Of a stretch of DNA of 45,097 nucleotides, positions 1 through 8,802 are shown one piece after another. Source of the DNA: Maribacter aquimaris. Lineage in GTDB: Bacteria > Bacteroidota > Bacteroidia > Flavobacteriales > Flavobacteriaceae. The stretch covers positions 1 through 45,097 of the forward strand of contig NZ_JABTCF010000019.1 of the NCBI RefSeq assembly GCF_014596745.1, written 5' to 3'. The notes under the pieces were generated by a model. That model saw only the letters and a list, made by a program, of their open reading frames with translations, had not been told where the DNA came from and searched no databases. The position numbers were made by a program, and so were the translations under genes. Each line of letters opens with the position of its first letter. The first letter of the stretch is position 1.

Positions 1-491
1 AGAACCCTAACCGACATGAAATCGAAAACGAGAAGAAACAAGACCTGCAAGGTGTTGTCGACGAAGGAGACCTCCTTGTAGGTCTGAACTCCTCCGGAGA
101 AAAAAAACTTGGTACCCAAGGGGATAACGGTAAAGAAAAAGAAAACCATACGAAATCAGACCTACAAGGTTCTGGAAACCTTGCGGGTCACCCAGAGGAT
201 AAGAACCCTAACAGACATGAAATCGAAAACGAGAAGAAACAAGACCTGCAAGGTGTTGTCGACGAAGGAGACCTCCTTGTAGGTCTGAACTCCTCCGGAG
301 AAAAAAAACTTGGTACCCAAGGAGATAACGGTAAAGAAAAAGAAAACCATACGAAATCGGATCTACAAGGTTCTGGAAACCTTGCAGGTCTCCCCGAGGA
401 TAAGAACCCTAACCGACATGAAATCGCAAACGAGAAGAAACAAGACCTGCAAGGTGCCGTCGATGAAGGAGACCTCCTTGTAGGGCTGAAC
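1..491 (+). repeat. 201-bp (67-codon) tandem repeat in frame with hemF
   Basis: Copies begin at 1, 202 and 403; the third stops after about 89 bases, at 491, where the HemF sequence takes over. The unit is 201 bases, exactly 67 codons. Copies 1 and 2 differ at seven codons, six of them synonymous in the hemF frame (for example CGA/AGA, GGG/GGA, TCA/TCG, GAC/GAT, GCG/GCA, CCA/CCC). Each unit contains two DLQG motifs (unit residues 14 and 53), so the unit may itself be an old duplication. The array may continue to the left of the window. Confidence 0.95.
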
Positions 492-1406
492 AGATCCGTA
501 ACCCGAGACAAATTCTACAAATACATCCAAGAATTACAAGAGACTATCACCAAGGGACTCGAAGATATTGATGGCAAGGCGAAATTCCAAGAAGATCTTT
601 GGAAACGGCCCGAAGGTGGGGGTGGCCGTACCAGGGTCATCGAAAATGGAGCTGTCTTTGAAAAAGGCGGGGTGAATATTTCCGCTGTACATGGGGCTTT
701 ACCTGAAAGTATGCAAAACTACTTTGGTGTTAAGGATGCCGATTTTTTTGCTTGTGGACTTAGCTTGGTTCTTCATCCTAAAAATCCAATGGTACCTACG
801 GTACATGCCAATTGGCGCTATTTTGAAATGTACGATAAAGCCGGGAATATTGTAGACCAATGGTTCGGTGGGGGACAAGACTTAACTCCGTATTACTTGT
901 TTGATGAAGATGCCACGCATTTTCATTCGGTATGTAAAAAAGCATGTGATGCCCATCACCAAGATTTTTACACACAGTTCAAAAAGAAGTGTGACGATTA
1001 CTTCTGGAACACTCACCGAAATGAGGCCCGTGGGGTTGGTGGACTCTTTTTCGATTATTGTAAAGCGGATGGGTCCATGGATATAAACGATTGGTATAAT
1101 TTTGTAACCGAGATCGGAAACAGCTTTTTAGAAGCTTATGTACCAATCGTTATAAAAAGAAAGAACCTTGAATACAGTCAATCACAAAAGGATTGGCAAG
1201 AGATTCGACGCGGACGATACGTTGAATTCAATTTGGTACATGACAAGGGAACCCTATTCGGCTTAAGGACCAATGGTCGTATAGAAAGCATATTGATGAG
1301 TCTACCTCCACAGGTACAATGGCGGTATGACCATCATCCAGAGCCGGATAGTGAGGAAGAACGACTCCTAAAGGTGTTGGCCCAACCTAAAAATTGGATT
1401 GAATAG
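1..1406 (+). CDS. hemF: Oxygen-dependent coproporphyrinogen III oxidase with N-terminal tandem-repeat extension (5' end outside window)
   Basis: HemF oxidatively decarboxylates coproporphyrinogen III to protoporphyrinogen IX in the cytoplasm. The enzyme part starts near base 507 (DKFYKYIQELQ) and spans about 299 residues, the full family length. It carries WFGGGQDLTPYY (visible residue 287 on), NEARGVGG (about 340), and GRYVEFNLVHDKGTLFG (404 on). No ATG, GTG or TTG lies in frame between base 3 and base 671, and no stop does either, so the frame runs unbroken from the left edge (first whole codon at base 3). The GTG at 672 cannot be the start, because it would remove the conserved GGGGRTRVIENGAVFEKGG region. 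The first 163 or so visible residues are a Lys/Glu/Asp/Asn/Gly-rich 67-residue repeat, probably disordered. This extension is not part of the HemF family as I know it. The enzyme call is firm; the fusion is read directly from the frame, but its true start is unseen. Confidence 0.9.
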   Translation, partial: NPNRHEIENEKKQDLQGVVDEGDLLVGLNSSGEKKLGTQGDNGKEKENHTKSDLQGSGNLAGHPEDKNPNRHEIENEKKQDLQGVVDEGDLLVGLNSSGEKKLGTQGDNGKEKENHTKSDLQGSGNLAGLPEDKNPNRHEIANEKKQDLQGAVDEGDLLVGLNRSVTRDKFYKYIQELQETITKGLEDIDGKAKFQEDLWKRPEGGGGRTRVIENGAVFEKGGVNISAVHGALPESMQNYFGVKDADFFACGLSLVLHPKNPMVPTVHANWRYFEMYDKAGNIVDQWFGGGQDLTPYYLFDEDATHFHSVCKKACDAHHQDFYTQFKKKCDDYFWNTHRNEARGVGGLFFDYCKADGSMDINDWYNFVTEIGNSFLEAYVPIVIKRKNLEYSQSQKDWQEIRRGRYVEFNLVHDKGTLFGLRTNGRIESILMSLPPQVQWRYDHHPEPDSEEERLLKVLAQPKNWIE

Positions 1407-1413
1407 TTTTATC

Positions 1414-2028
1414 ATGGGAAAAAATATCTTTTTAATCGCATTACTTTCAATTTTCGCTTTTACGTCCTGCAAAAGGTCAAAACGTACCAAAAGCGATATC
1501 GATATTGAGTTTACCCAAGATACCTTGGAGGTCGGTTATACGTATTGGTGGCCCGAATCAGGTCCATTTTTAGGACAATGCGGCGAGGAACTATCCTTGG
1601 TTTTCAGTGGAACTATAACTCAAATCCAAGAACCTACCGATGAAGCAGGACCCTTGTATAATTCACAAAAAGGATTCATTCAAATTGACGAAGTATATAA
1701 GTTCAAAGACTTGGGAGCTAATACCTATGCCCATCAACAGTTCTTTGTTTCCGATTGTTTTGAAGGATTAAACTTGAACGTAGACGACAAAGTACTCGTT
1801 TTCTGTTATGATTACGAAAATAACCTGAGTATTCCTGGGGGTAAATCCATTTTAAAACTAAAATCGATGGATGACCCTCTTATAACATCCATTAAAAAGT
1901 ATATCGATTCCGACCAGAATCCGACCAAAATCAAAAAGGATAGGGAATTATGGGAGCAATATGGTCTTGGTTCTGCCCTGAATAGGATATTGGAGTGTGC
2001 CGAATCAGAACAGGTCAATGCCAAATAA
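1414..2028 (+). CDS. Putative lipoprotein of unknown function
   Basis: A 204-residue protein that I cannot assign to a family. It begins with a charged N-terminus, a hydrophobic stretch (IFLIALLSIFAF) and a lipobox-like FTSC, so it is probably cleaved and lipidated at Cys18, then followed by a basic KRSKR segment. The rest is acidic with several cysteines (QCGEE, SDCFEG, VFCYD, LECAES), compatible with a folded periplasmic or outer-membrane-anchored domain. The ATG at 1414 is preferred over an in-frame TTG at 1399 that overlaps the end of hemF, because it places the signal peptide at the terminus. It follows hemF by 7 bases, so the two are probably co-transcribed. Its 3' end overlaps the convergent helicase gene by 14 bases. 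Confidence 0.75.
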   Translation: MGKNIFLIALLSIFAFTSCKRSKRTKSDIDIEFTQDTLEVGYTYWWPESGPFLGQCGEELSLVFSGTITQIQEPTDEAGPLYNSQKGFIQIDEVYKFKDLGANTYAHQQFFVSDCFEGLNLNVDDKVLVFCYDYENNLSIPGGKSILKLKSMDDPLITSIKKYIDSDQNPTKIKKDRELWEQYGLGSALNRILECAESEQVNAK

Positions 2029-4651
2029 CACTTTGCTTTGTTTTCTCCCCTTGGGCGTTGGACATATGAAACATTCGAGCCTTTAAAAGCGCTTTTCTTC
2101 CCTGCAAATGTCGCGTGTAGAGCAACTTCGCATTTCCAACTGTCCTTTTCCAGTGCTTTAAAAACAACGTTGCATGTTCCTTGTTTTCCCCAAAGCGATC
2201 AGGGACCACCAAATAGCGCTGAACACCCATAAACCTTCTTAACCAATCCCCCCTTAAAAGTAAGTAACGGGGATTTTCAATCGGTGCAATAACCTGTTCC
2301 AGCGCATTTATGAAAAAGGTGCTTTCGTAGGTTGACATACCCTTGGGTACACAAGAAACCGTGCCCCTTACATCCAAGGAAACCACAATTTCCATATCGG
2401 CCATATTACTGGTCAAAAATCCAAGTTCATTCATGGTGTAAAGGACCGCCCAGCCTATTTTTTGCACATCTTTATGCATACGACCATGGTTGATGTATAA
2501 TTTAAACACCCTAAAGGCCTTAACACCAAAACCAAATAGCAAGGCTGAGATAAGTGTATATATAAACTTCATCCACCCTCCGTGAAGTAAAATATTCAAA
2601 TGCTTTAAGATGAATTCCGGGACAAAGTAGCCTAATGCGATTGACAATTCCAGAAATCCCAATAAAACCATATCCCGATAGTGTAGTCTTTTTTGTACCT
2701 GATAGGAATTCCCACCCTTATAGAATGATTTAAGTTCTTTGACCAGCCCGGTACCTCTGCCAATTGCTTTCTGCCAATTTTCCCGAATGTTATTTCTGTT
2801 TCGGGCAAGGTCAGCACTCTTTCGATTGGCTTTTTCAACTTCACCCCACTCTTTGGGTATTACGAAATCCAGACGATCCATTCCATTGGTTATACGCAGG
2901 GGTTTTGTATTCGATATCCCCATAAAGGCGGTAAACCGCCTATTTAACGTTTCAAGATCCTTCCCCCCTTCCTCATCCGAAGGATCCAAGCAAACCAGAT
3001 GCCAGATTACGGCAGTCTTATCCGGGTTAGGGGCATAGCTTCTAATCGCCCTACCCCGCATTTGGTTTGAGGTTACAAACGAACCTACCGATGATGCTAA
3101 AATCAAGGTATTGATTGCCGGTGCATCCCAACCTTCCCCTAAAAGGGATTTGGTGCCTATCAGTGTTCGTACCTTACCTTTTTGAAAAAGATCCGTTATG
3201 ATTCCAACCAGTGTTTCGGATACTTTGTTCTTCACTTTAATGGCAACAAAATTCAAATCAACGGCGATAGGCTTATGCGTAAAATTGGAACCCCCTAGGC
3301 TGTCACAAATGATTTTAAACACAACCTTACTTACGATGACCAAACTCCCCGTAAGAACAGCCATCGAGGATGGATCATGAAGAGCGATCCTTAATCGGTG
3401 AAATATAGGCAATACCCCTAATTTACTTATCCCCGACACACTGTCATCGGCTGTTTCCAGATATTCTTTCCGAATATAATCCGTAAGTACCACAGTACGT
3501 AAATGCGCTCCCATTTCCACTTCCGCCGCGGTAGCAATTTGCACTATGCTATTGAGTTTACCCGGACTGTTCGAAAGCGTACGGTAAAAAGATCCATTCC
3601 CGATAAGATCCACCCGATGGGTCTTTAAAACGCCTATTTTCCGCAATCTTTTTTCCAATGCCTTAAGACCTTCATCCTTGGCAGTTCCATGATTGCGTTC
3701 CTCAAATAAAATATAATTGAGAAGTATGGCAGCCCAATCATTCGTAAAAGCTGGGAATTCTATGCTATCTTTCCTTTCAAAGCCCAAAACCTTTAACTTT
3801 TGTCGTGGGATTTCCATACCAATGGCATGTAAAAATATCAACAGGGCTGAAAAAAAGGAAGGCTGTTGATAGATTTCGGGTAAAGAATCCCCTGTGTTCA
3901 CATAAAACCGGTGATTCATCAATCGATCAATCAACCAAGTATCGGTTTTTAAACCTTGAACCATTTCGGCAACCTTAAGCCTAAAGTCAACTATAAAATC
4001 TATCGTCAATTGATTGGGAAGTGAAAAATGCACAAAATCCTGATGGGGACATAAATCCCCCTCTTTTACCAAATTGGGTATAGCTATTTCATCATCAACC
4101 TCACCACAGAGGTCAAAATACCTTTTTACCTCGGCCTGACTACTATCAAAAGGGGGCGTGGCCGTTAGTGCTACAACCATAAGTTCTTGATCCTGTTTTA
4201 GGGCAAATAGGCACTTCCACCATTCATTTTTAAGATGATGTGCCTCATCGAGCACAATGGTCTTTATTCCCTGCTTTTTAAAAAATCCAAGGAATTCAGA
4301 TTCAGAAGCCATTCTTTTATAAAAAGCATGCAATCCTTGATAAGTGCTTAAGGTAATGTCCGAAGGCTTGTCAATAGAAAACGATACGTTCCCAAAATCC
4401 CCATTTTCGGTGAAATATTCCTGCAGTCTTTCTTCCCACTGGTTTCTAATGGTCAATGTTGGCGCCAAAATCAAGGTTCTATTCCCGATTTGTCTCAATA
4501 TTTCAAGTCCGAGAAGGGTTTTTCCCGATCCTGGCGGGGCAATCACATGAAGGTGGTTGTCTGCCATATGGGTGGAAAGATTCCTTAAAAAAAACCCTTG
4601 ATACCGCCGCCAGGGAAATCTAAATTTTAAACTTTGAAAACTCGCTACCAA
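2015..4651 (-). CDS. DEAD/DEAH-box superfamily 2 helicase with a hydrophobic segment pair
   Basis: An 878-residue SF2 helicase. Visible motifs are a Q-like WRRYQ (14-18), Walker A APPGSGKT (38-45), DEAH (135-138), motif III-like LTATPP (162-167), and a C-terminal helicase domain with GEGWDAPAINTL and the motif VI-like QMRGRAIRS (about 525-535). After the helicase core come two hydrophobic stretches (about 661-676 and 694-712) and a further domain of about 170 residues that I do not recognise. The start is TTG at 4651; an in-frame stop lies 11 codons upstream with no ATG or GTG between, and the next internal ATG (about residue 29) lies just before Walker A. The gene sits between hemF and hemB in the opposite direction, with no visible link to heme synthesis. 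The substrate, DNA or RNA, cannot be told. Confidence 0.85.
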   Translation of the reverse strand: MVASFQSLKFRFPWRRYQGFFLRNLSTHMADNHLHVIAPPGSGKTLLGLEILRQIGNRTLILAPTLTIRNQWEERLQEYFTENGDFGNVSFSIDKPSDITLSTYQGLHAFYKRMASESEFLGFFKKQGIKTIVLDEAHHLKNEWWKCLFALKQDQELMVVALTATPPFDSSQAEVKRYFDLCGEVDDEIAIPNLVKEGDLCPHQDFVHFSLPNQLTIDFIVDFRLKVAEMVQGLKTDTWLIDRLMNHRFYVNTGDSLPEIYQQPSFFSALLIFLHAIGMEIPRQKLKVLGFERKDSIEFPAFTNDWAAILLNYILFEERNHGTAKDEGLKALEKRLRKIGVLKTHRVDLIGNGSFYRTLSNSPGKLNSIVQIATAAEVEMGAHLRTVVLTDYIRKEYLETADDSVSGISKLGVLPIFHRLRIALHDPSSMAVLTGSLVIVSKVVFKIICDSLGGSNFTHKPIAVDLNFVAIKVKNKVSETLVGIITDLFQKGKVRTLIGTKSLLGEGWDAPAINTLILASSVGSFVTSNQMRGRAIRSYAPNPDKTAVIWHLVCLDPSDEEGGKDLETLNRRFTAFMGISNTKPLRITNGMDRLDFVIPKEWGEVEKANRKSADLARNRNNIRENWQKAIGRGTGLVKELKSFYKGGNSYQVQKRLHYRDMVLLGFLELSIALGYFVPEFILKHLNILLHGGWMKFIYTLISALLFGFGVKAFRVFKLYINHGRMHKDVQKIGWAVLYTMNELGFLTSNMADMEIVVSLDVRGTVSCVPKGMSTYESTFFINALEQVIAPIENPRYLLLRGDWLRRFMGVQRYLVVPDRFGENKEHATLFLKHWKRTVGNAKLLYTRHLQGRKALLKARMFHMSNAQGEKTKQSVIWH

Positions 4652-4830
4652 ATGACAATCGATTAATTTTGATAATGGTAGTTATTCAACGCAAAAGCAT
4701 ATATTTTATTGGGTCAAAGGCCTTTTCTAAAACACATTTTCTTTACTTTGTATATTATTTGGGTCGTATGTAATTATATGACTTCATTGGCAAAATACTA
4801 TTCGATTAATTTTATTATAAAAAGCTGATT

Positions 4831-5820
4831 ATGTATCCTATTATTAGAAATAGAAGACTGCGCGCATCAGAATCCATCAGAAGATTGGTTCGTGAAACGA
4901 TTATAACCCCAGATGACTTTTTAGTCCCTTTATTTGTCGTCGAAGGCAAGAACGTAAAAGAAGAAATCCCTTCAATGCCCAACTACTTTCGGTTTAGTCT
5001 GGACAATCTTGAAAAGGAAGTGAAAGAACTTTGGAAAATGGGACTTTGTTCCGTACTCCTTTTCGTAAAGGTTCCGGAAAATTTAAAGGACAATAAAGGT
5101 ACAGAAGCGTTGAATGCCGAGGGATTGATGCAACGTGCAATAAAAACAATCAAGAATGCCTGTCCTGAAATGTTGGTCATGACCGATGTAGCCCTTGACC
5201 CGTATTCCTCTTATGGCCATGATGGGGTGGTGTCTGGCGGACAAATACTGAACGATGAAAGCGTTGAGATTTTGGCCGAGATGAGTCTATCGCACGCTGT
5301 TGCCGGAGCTGATTTCGTTGCGCCAAGCGATATGATGGATGGCCGTATCCTCGCCATTCGTGAGGCCCTGGAAGATGAAGGTTATCTAAACACCGGGATT
5401 ATGAGTTATAGCGCCAAATACGCCAGCGCCTTTTATGGCCCATTCCGGGATGCGTTGGATTCAGCCCCTGTTGACATCAAGAATGTACCCAAAGACAAAA
5501 AATCCTATCAAATGGACTTTGCCAATCGGTTTGAAGCCATACGTGAAACCCAATTGGATATTGACGAAGGTGCGGATATCGTCATGGTGAAACCTGGACT
5601 TGCCTATTTGGATATTGTCCGTGAAATACGAAATGAGGTTGAGGTCCCAGTGGCCGTCTATCAAGTTTCAGGCGAATATGCGATGGTGAAAGCTGCTGCT
5701 GAAAAAGGTTGGTTAGACCACGATGCAGTTATGATGGAACAACTAACCGCCATAAAAAGGGCAGGTGCCAATATCATCGCCAGTTATTTTGCCAAAGACG
5801 TTATTAAATTAATCAATTAG
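4831..5820 (+). CDS. hemB: Delta-aminolevulinic acid dehydratase (porphobilinogen synthase)
   Basis: HemB condenses two 5-aminolevulinate molecules into porphobilinogen, an early common step of tetrapyrrole synthesis in the cytoplasm. The 329-residue length is typical. The two Schiff-base lysines are visible: Lys196 in MSYSAKYAS and Lys254 in IVMVKPG. The metal-site segment reads DVALDPYSSYGHDG (119-132). The cysteines of zinc-dependent enzymes are replaced by Ala/Asp, which marks the magnesium-dependent (non-zinc) type. It is divergent from the helicase, with a 179-base intergenic region in which I see no perfect TAnnTTTG element. Together with hemF it makes this a heme locus. Confidence 0.97.
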   Translation: MYPIIRNRRLRASESIRRLVRETIITPDDFLVPLFVVEGKNVKEEIPSMPNYFRFSLDNLEKEVKELWKMGLCSVLLFVKVPENLKDNKGTEALNAEGLMQRAIKTIKNACPEMLVMTDVALDPYSSYGHDGVVSGGQILNDESVEILAEMSLSHAVAGADFVAPSDMMDGRILAIREALEDEGYLNTGIMSYSAKYASAFYGPFRDALDSAPVDIKNVPKDKKSYQMDFANRFEAIRETQLDIDEGADIVMVKPGLAYLDIVREIRNEVEVPVAVYQVSGEYAMVKAAAEKGWLDHDAVMMEQLTAIKRAGANIIASYFAKDVIKLIN

Positions 5821-5839
5821 TGAAATTGATCTAAAATCA

Positions 5840-7168
5840 ATGAACAAATTCATAATTATACTAATCGGTTTATTAATCTTTAAAGCCCATTCACAGGAAG
5901 GCACCCCCATTCCTTTACATATAAATACGGATGAAGGACTACCCTATGCGTCGCTTTCAAATATGGGGATGGATTCTACCTTAATCTACACAAGGGTTGA
6001 TTCTATTATAACAAATGGTATAAATAATTCAGCCTTTCCCGGCGCCCAAGTATTGGTGGCCAAAAACGGGGCTATCGTATTTCATGAGGCCTTTGGCTAC
6101 CATACGTACGATAGTATTCAGCCAGTCTCAAAAGATGATATCTACGATTTAGCTTCTGTCACCAAAGTAATAGGACCTTTACCTGCCATAATGAAATTGG
6201 TAGATGAAGGCAAACTTGATTTGGATGTGCCCTTTAGCAACTACTGGACGGACTGGAAACACAGAAAGAACAAAAAAGACCTCACCTTACGCGAAATATT
6301 GGCGCACCAAGCTGGACTTACCCCTTACATTGTTTTTCTAAGTAAAGTAATCAAGAAAAACGGTAGTTTAAAAAAGAGATTCATCCATAACGAACCAAAT
6401 TCAAGATTCCATAATCAGGCGTACGAGCATTTGTATGTAAAAAACCGATTTAACCGTAAAATGTATCGCATAATCAAAAGGTCCAAGGTTAGCGATGAAA
6501 AAAAATATAAATATTCAGGTCTTGCGTTTTTGATTTTTCCTGAACTTATAAAACAGTTGACCGGGTCTTCCTATGAAGAATATTTATCCCGTAATTTTTA
6601 TACCCCTTTGGGAGCATCCACTTTAGGCTTTAACCCCAAAACAAAGCACTTCACAAATAAGATCGTCCCTACGGAACTGGATACGATCTTTAGGCATTCG
6701 CTGACCCAAGGTTGGGTGCACGATGAAAATGCCTCCCTTTTGGGCGGCGTATCAGGCAATGCCGGTTTGTTCGGAACAGCGATGGATTTGGCAAAAATGA
6801 TGCAGATGTATCAGAATTATGGTACTTTCAACGGTCATCGGTTTATCTCCGAAGCCACCATGAAAGCGTTTACCCGCATACAATATCCTGAAAATGACAA
6901 CCGTAGGGGCTTGGGCTTCGACAAGCCCTTGATAAGGAACGACACCCTTGATCTTGCAGCGGCATATCCAGCTCCTGAAGTAAGCCCTGAAAGCTTCGGA
7001 CATAGTGGTTTTACAGGGACTTTCATATGGGCCGACCCGAAAAACCAATTGGTATTTATTTTTCTTTCCAATCGCGTGAATCCAACCCGTGAAAATCGAA
7101 ATCTATATAACCTAAATATCAGGGGAGCGGTGCAACAAGTCTTTTATCAATCGATAATCCCTGATTAA
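5840..7168 (+). CDS. Serine hydrolase, beta-lactamase/class C penicillin-binding fold
   Basis: A secreted 442-residue serine hydrolase with an N-terminal signal peptide (FIIILIGLLIF, cleavage probably after AHS). The three active-site motifs of the fold are present: SVTK (106-109, nucleophile and lysine), YSG (225-227) in place of YxN, and HSG (388-390) in place of KTG. Such proteins are esterases, DD-peptidases or amidases; the substrate is not readable. From memory, the sequence resembles the C-terminal serine-hydrolase half of the fused GH3 glucosaminidase/beta-lactamase proteins of Bacteroidota, but no GH3 domain is encoded here. It starts 19 bases after hemB and is probably in the same transcript. 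Confidence 0.85.
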   Translation: MNKFIIILIGLLIFKAHSQEGTPIPLHINTDEGLPYASLSNMGMDSTLIYTRVDSIITNGINNSAFPGAQVLVAKNGAIVFHEAFGYHTYDSIQPVSKDDIYDLASVTKVIGPLPAIMKLVDEGKLDLDVPFSNYWTDWKHRKNKKDLTLREILAHQAGLTPYIVFLSKVIKKNGSLKKRFIHNEPNSRFHNQAYEHLYVKNRFNRKMYRIIKRSKVSDEKKYKYSGLAFLIFPELIKQLTGSSYEEYLSRNFYTPLGASTLGFNPKTKHFTNKIVPTELDTIFRHSLTQGWVHDENASLLGGVSGNAGLFGTAMDLAKMMQMYQNYGTFNGHRFISEATMKAFTRIQYPENDNRRGLGFDKPLIRNDTLDLAAAYPAPEVSPESFGHSGFTGTFIWADPKNQLVFIFLSNRVNPTRENRNLYNLNIRGAVQQVFYQSIIPD

Positions 7169-7207
7169 CATACAATTATTACTATTTTAGTCAGATAAAT
7201 CAAACCT

Positions 7208-8329
7208 ATGGGAATACTGTTTTTTTACGCCTTTATCTCTATATTCTTTTCCTTTCTATGTTCCATATTGGAAGCGGTACTGTTGAGTATTACCCCAACA
7301 TTCATCAATCTTAAGAAAAAGGAAGGGAAGTCGTATGCCGGAACCCTAGAAACCCTAAAAAAGGATGTTGACAAACCTTTGATTGCCATTTTAACCCTAA
7401 ATACGATTGCACATACCGTGGGCGCGATCCTTGTGGGTGTACAGGCGAAAGTAGCTTATGCGGAAATGTACGGAAGCACACATCGAACCATTTTGGGAAT
7501 GGAATTTACCGAAGACCTCATGGTTGGTGTTGTATCTACCCTAATGACCATTTTAATATTGGTCGCTTCTGAAATCATTCCAAAGACCATTGGTGCCACC
7601 TATTGGAAGGAATTATCGAATTTTACATCTAAAGCCCTTACCATAATGGTACTTGCTTTAAAATGGACGGGGCTATTATGGGTGTTACAGCTATTCACCA
7701 AACTGGTTGGAGGAAAAGGACATCACGGTAGTGTACTCAATAGGGAAGATTTTACGGCAATGGCAGACATCGCCCATGAGGAAGGTGTATTTCAGGAGTC
7801 GGAATCGATAATCATCAAGAACCTCCTGAAATTCGACGAAATTTTGGCCAAGGATGTTATGACGCCCCGAACCGTCATGAAAATAGCACCGGAAAATAAA
7901 AGTATCAAGGAATTTTTTGACGAAAACCCAAAACTTCGATTTTCCCGAATTCCGATTTATAAGGATAAGGTCGATAATATTACCGGCTTTGTTCTAAAAG
8001 ATACGGTACTGGAGGAAATGATCAATGAAAATGGAAACTCCCCTTTATCAAATATAAAAAGGGACATTTTAGTAGTAAATCGCGACAAACCGATTCCCGA
8101 CCTTTTTGAAACATTCATATCCCAAAAACAGCATATCGCTTTGGTGGTTGATGAATATGGTTCCGTTAGTGGTATGGTTTCTATGGAAGACGTTATTGAA
8201 ACCCTTCTCGGACTTGAAATCATGGATGAAAGTGACAATGTGGATGATCTGCAGCATCTGGCACGGGAAAATTGGAAAGTGAGGGCCAAGCGCCTAGGCC
8301 TGATCGATGATAATGCCACATTCGAATAA
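7208..8329 (+). CDS. CNNM/DUF21 membrane protein with paired CBS domains (CorC/HlyC-like)
   Basis: This family sits in the inner membrane and is linked to divalent cation (Mg2+/Co2+) efflux. Residues 1-165 hold hydrophobic segments of a DUF21 domain (FFYAFISIFFSFLCSI at the start; GVVSTLMTILILVASEIIPKTIG later, with the family's EIIPKT signature). A linker (REDFTAMADIAHEEGVF) leads into two CBS repeats (about 205-340; DVMTPRTVM, DKVDNITGFV, VVDEYGSVSGMVSMEDV). At 373 residues it lacks the C-terminal CorC/HlyC domain that many relatives carry, ending soon after the second CBS domain. Its stop codon overlaps the ogt start by one base (TAATG), so the two are translationally coupled. Confidence 0.9.
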   Translation: MGILFFYAFISIFFSFLCSILEAVLLSITPTFINLKKKEGKSYAGTLETLKKDVDKPLIAILTLNTIAHTVGAILVGVQAKVAYAEMYGSTHRTILGMEFTEDLMVGVVSTLMTILILVASEIIPKTIGATYWKELSNFTSKALTIMVLALKWTGLLWVLQLFTKLVGGKGHHGSVLNREDFTAMADIAHEEGVFQESESIIIKNLLKFDEILAKDVMTPRTVMKIAPENKSIKEFFDENPKLRFSRIPIYKDKVDNITGFVLKDTVLEEMINENGNSPLSNIKRDILVVNRDKPIPDLFETFISQKQHIALVVDEYGSVSGMVSMEDVIETLLGLEIMDESDNVDDLQHLARENWKVRAKRLGLIDDNATFE

Positions 8330-8802
8330 TGGAATCGGCATTTGTACACACCCCTTTGGGCATTGCCAAGTTGGAAGGCGATGAAAAAGGATTGGCATCC
8401 GTGAGCCTATTGAATGAGGAAGTCAGTACTACCTCCACAATTCCCGAAGTTCTAGAAGATGCCGTTTACCAACTCCAGGAATACTTCAATGGCCAAAGAG
8501 AGGCTTTCAGTTTAACCTTGAATGCCGAAGGAACCGATTTTCAAAAAAAAGTATGGACCGAGCTTCTTGAAATTCCTTACGGAAAAACGATAAGCTATTT
8601 AGCACTATCCCAAAAACTGGGTGATTCAAAAGCCATTAGGGCAGTTGCGGCAGCCAATGGGAAAAATCCATTATGGATTATCGTTCCTTGCCATAGGGTT
8701 ATCGGCAGTGATGGTTCTTTGACGGGATATGCTGGCGGACTTCATCGTAAAAAATGGTTGTTAAACCATGAGAGTCCGGCCAAACAACAATCCTTATTCT
8801 AA
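8329..8802 (+). CDS. ogt: Methylated-DNA--[protein]-cysteine S-methyltransferase
   Basis: This suicide enzyme removes alkyl groups from O6-alkylguanine in DNA onto its own cysteine. The active-site motif PCHRV (120-124, acceptor Cys121) is intact. It is preceded by the helix-turn-helix region with the arginine finger (KAIRAVAAAN) and followed by GYAGGLHRKKWLL. The length of 157 residues suits an Ogt type without an Ada regulatory domain. It overlaps the upstream DUF21/CBS gene by one base. I see no Ada box or other damage-responsive site; expression probably follows the upstream genes. Confidence 0.95.
   Translation: MESAFVHTPLGIAKLEGDEKGLASVSLLNEEVSTTSTIPEVLEDAVYQLQEYFNGQREAFSLTLNAEGTDFQKKVWTELLEIPYGKTISYLALSQKLGDSKAIRAVAAANGKNPLWIIVPCHRVIGSDGSLTGYAGGLHRKKWLLNHESPAKQQSLF

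Noticed and set aside
162-511. Minus-strand open frames across the first 500 bases (Ser/Arg/Phe-rich)
   Set aside because: They run antisense to the repeat in the hemF frame. Synonymous differences between copies favour the plus frame, and the minus product looks like composition noise.
672-1406. GTG at 672 as the hemF start
   Set aside because: It would drop 55 conserved HemF residues, including GGGGRTRVIENG, that are plainly encoded upstream in frame.
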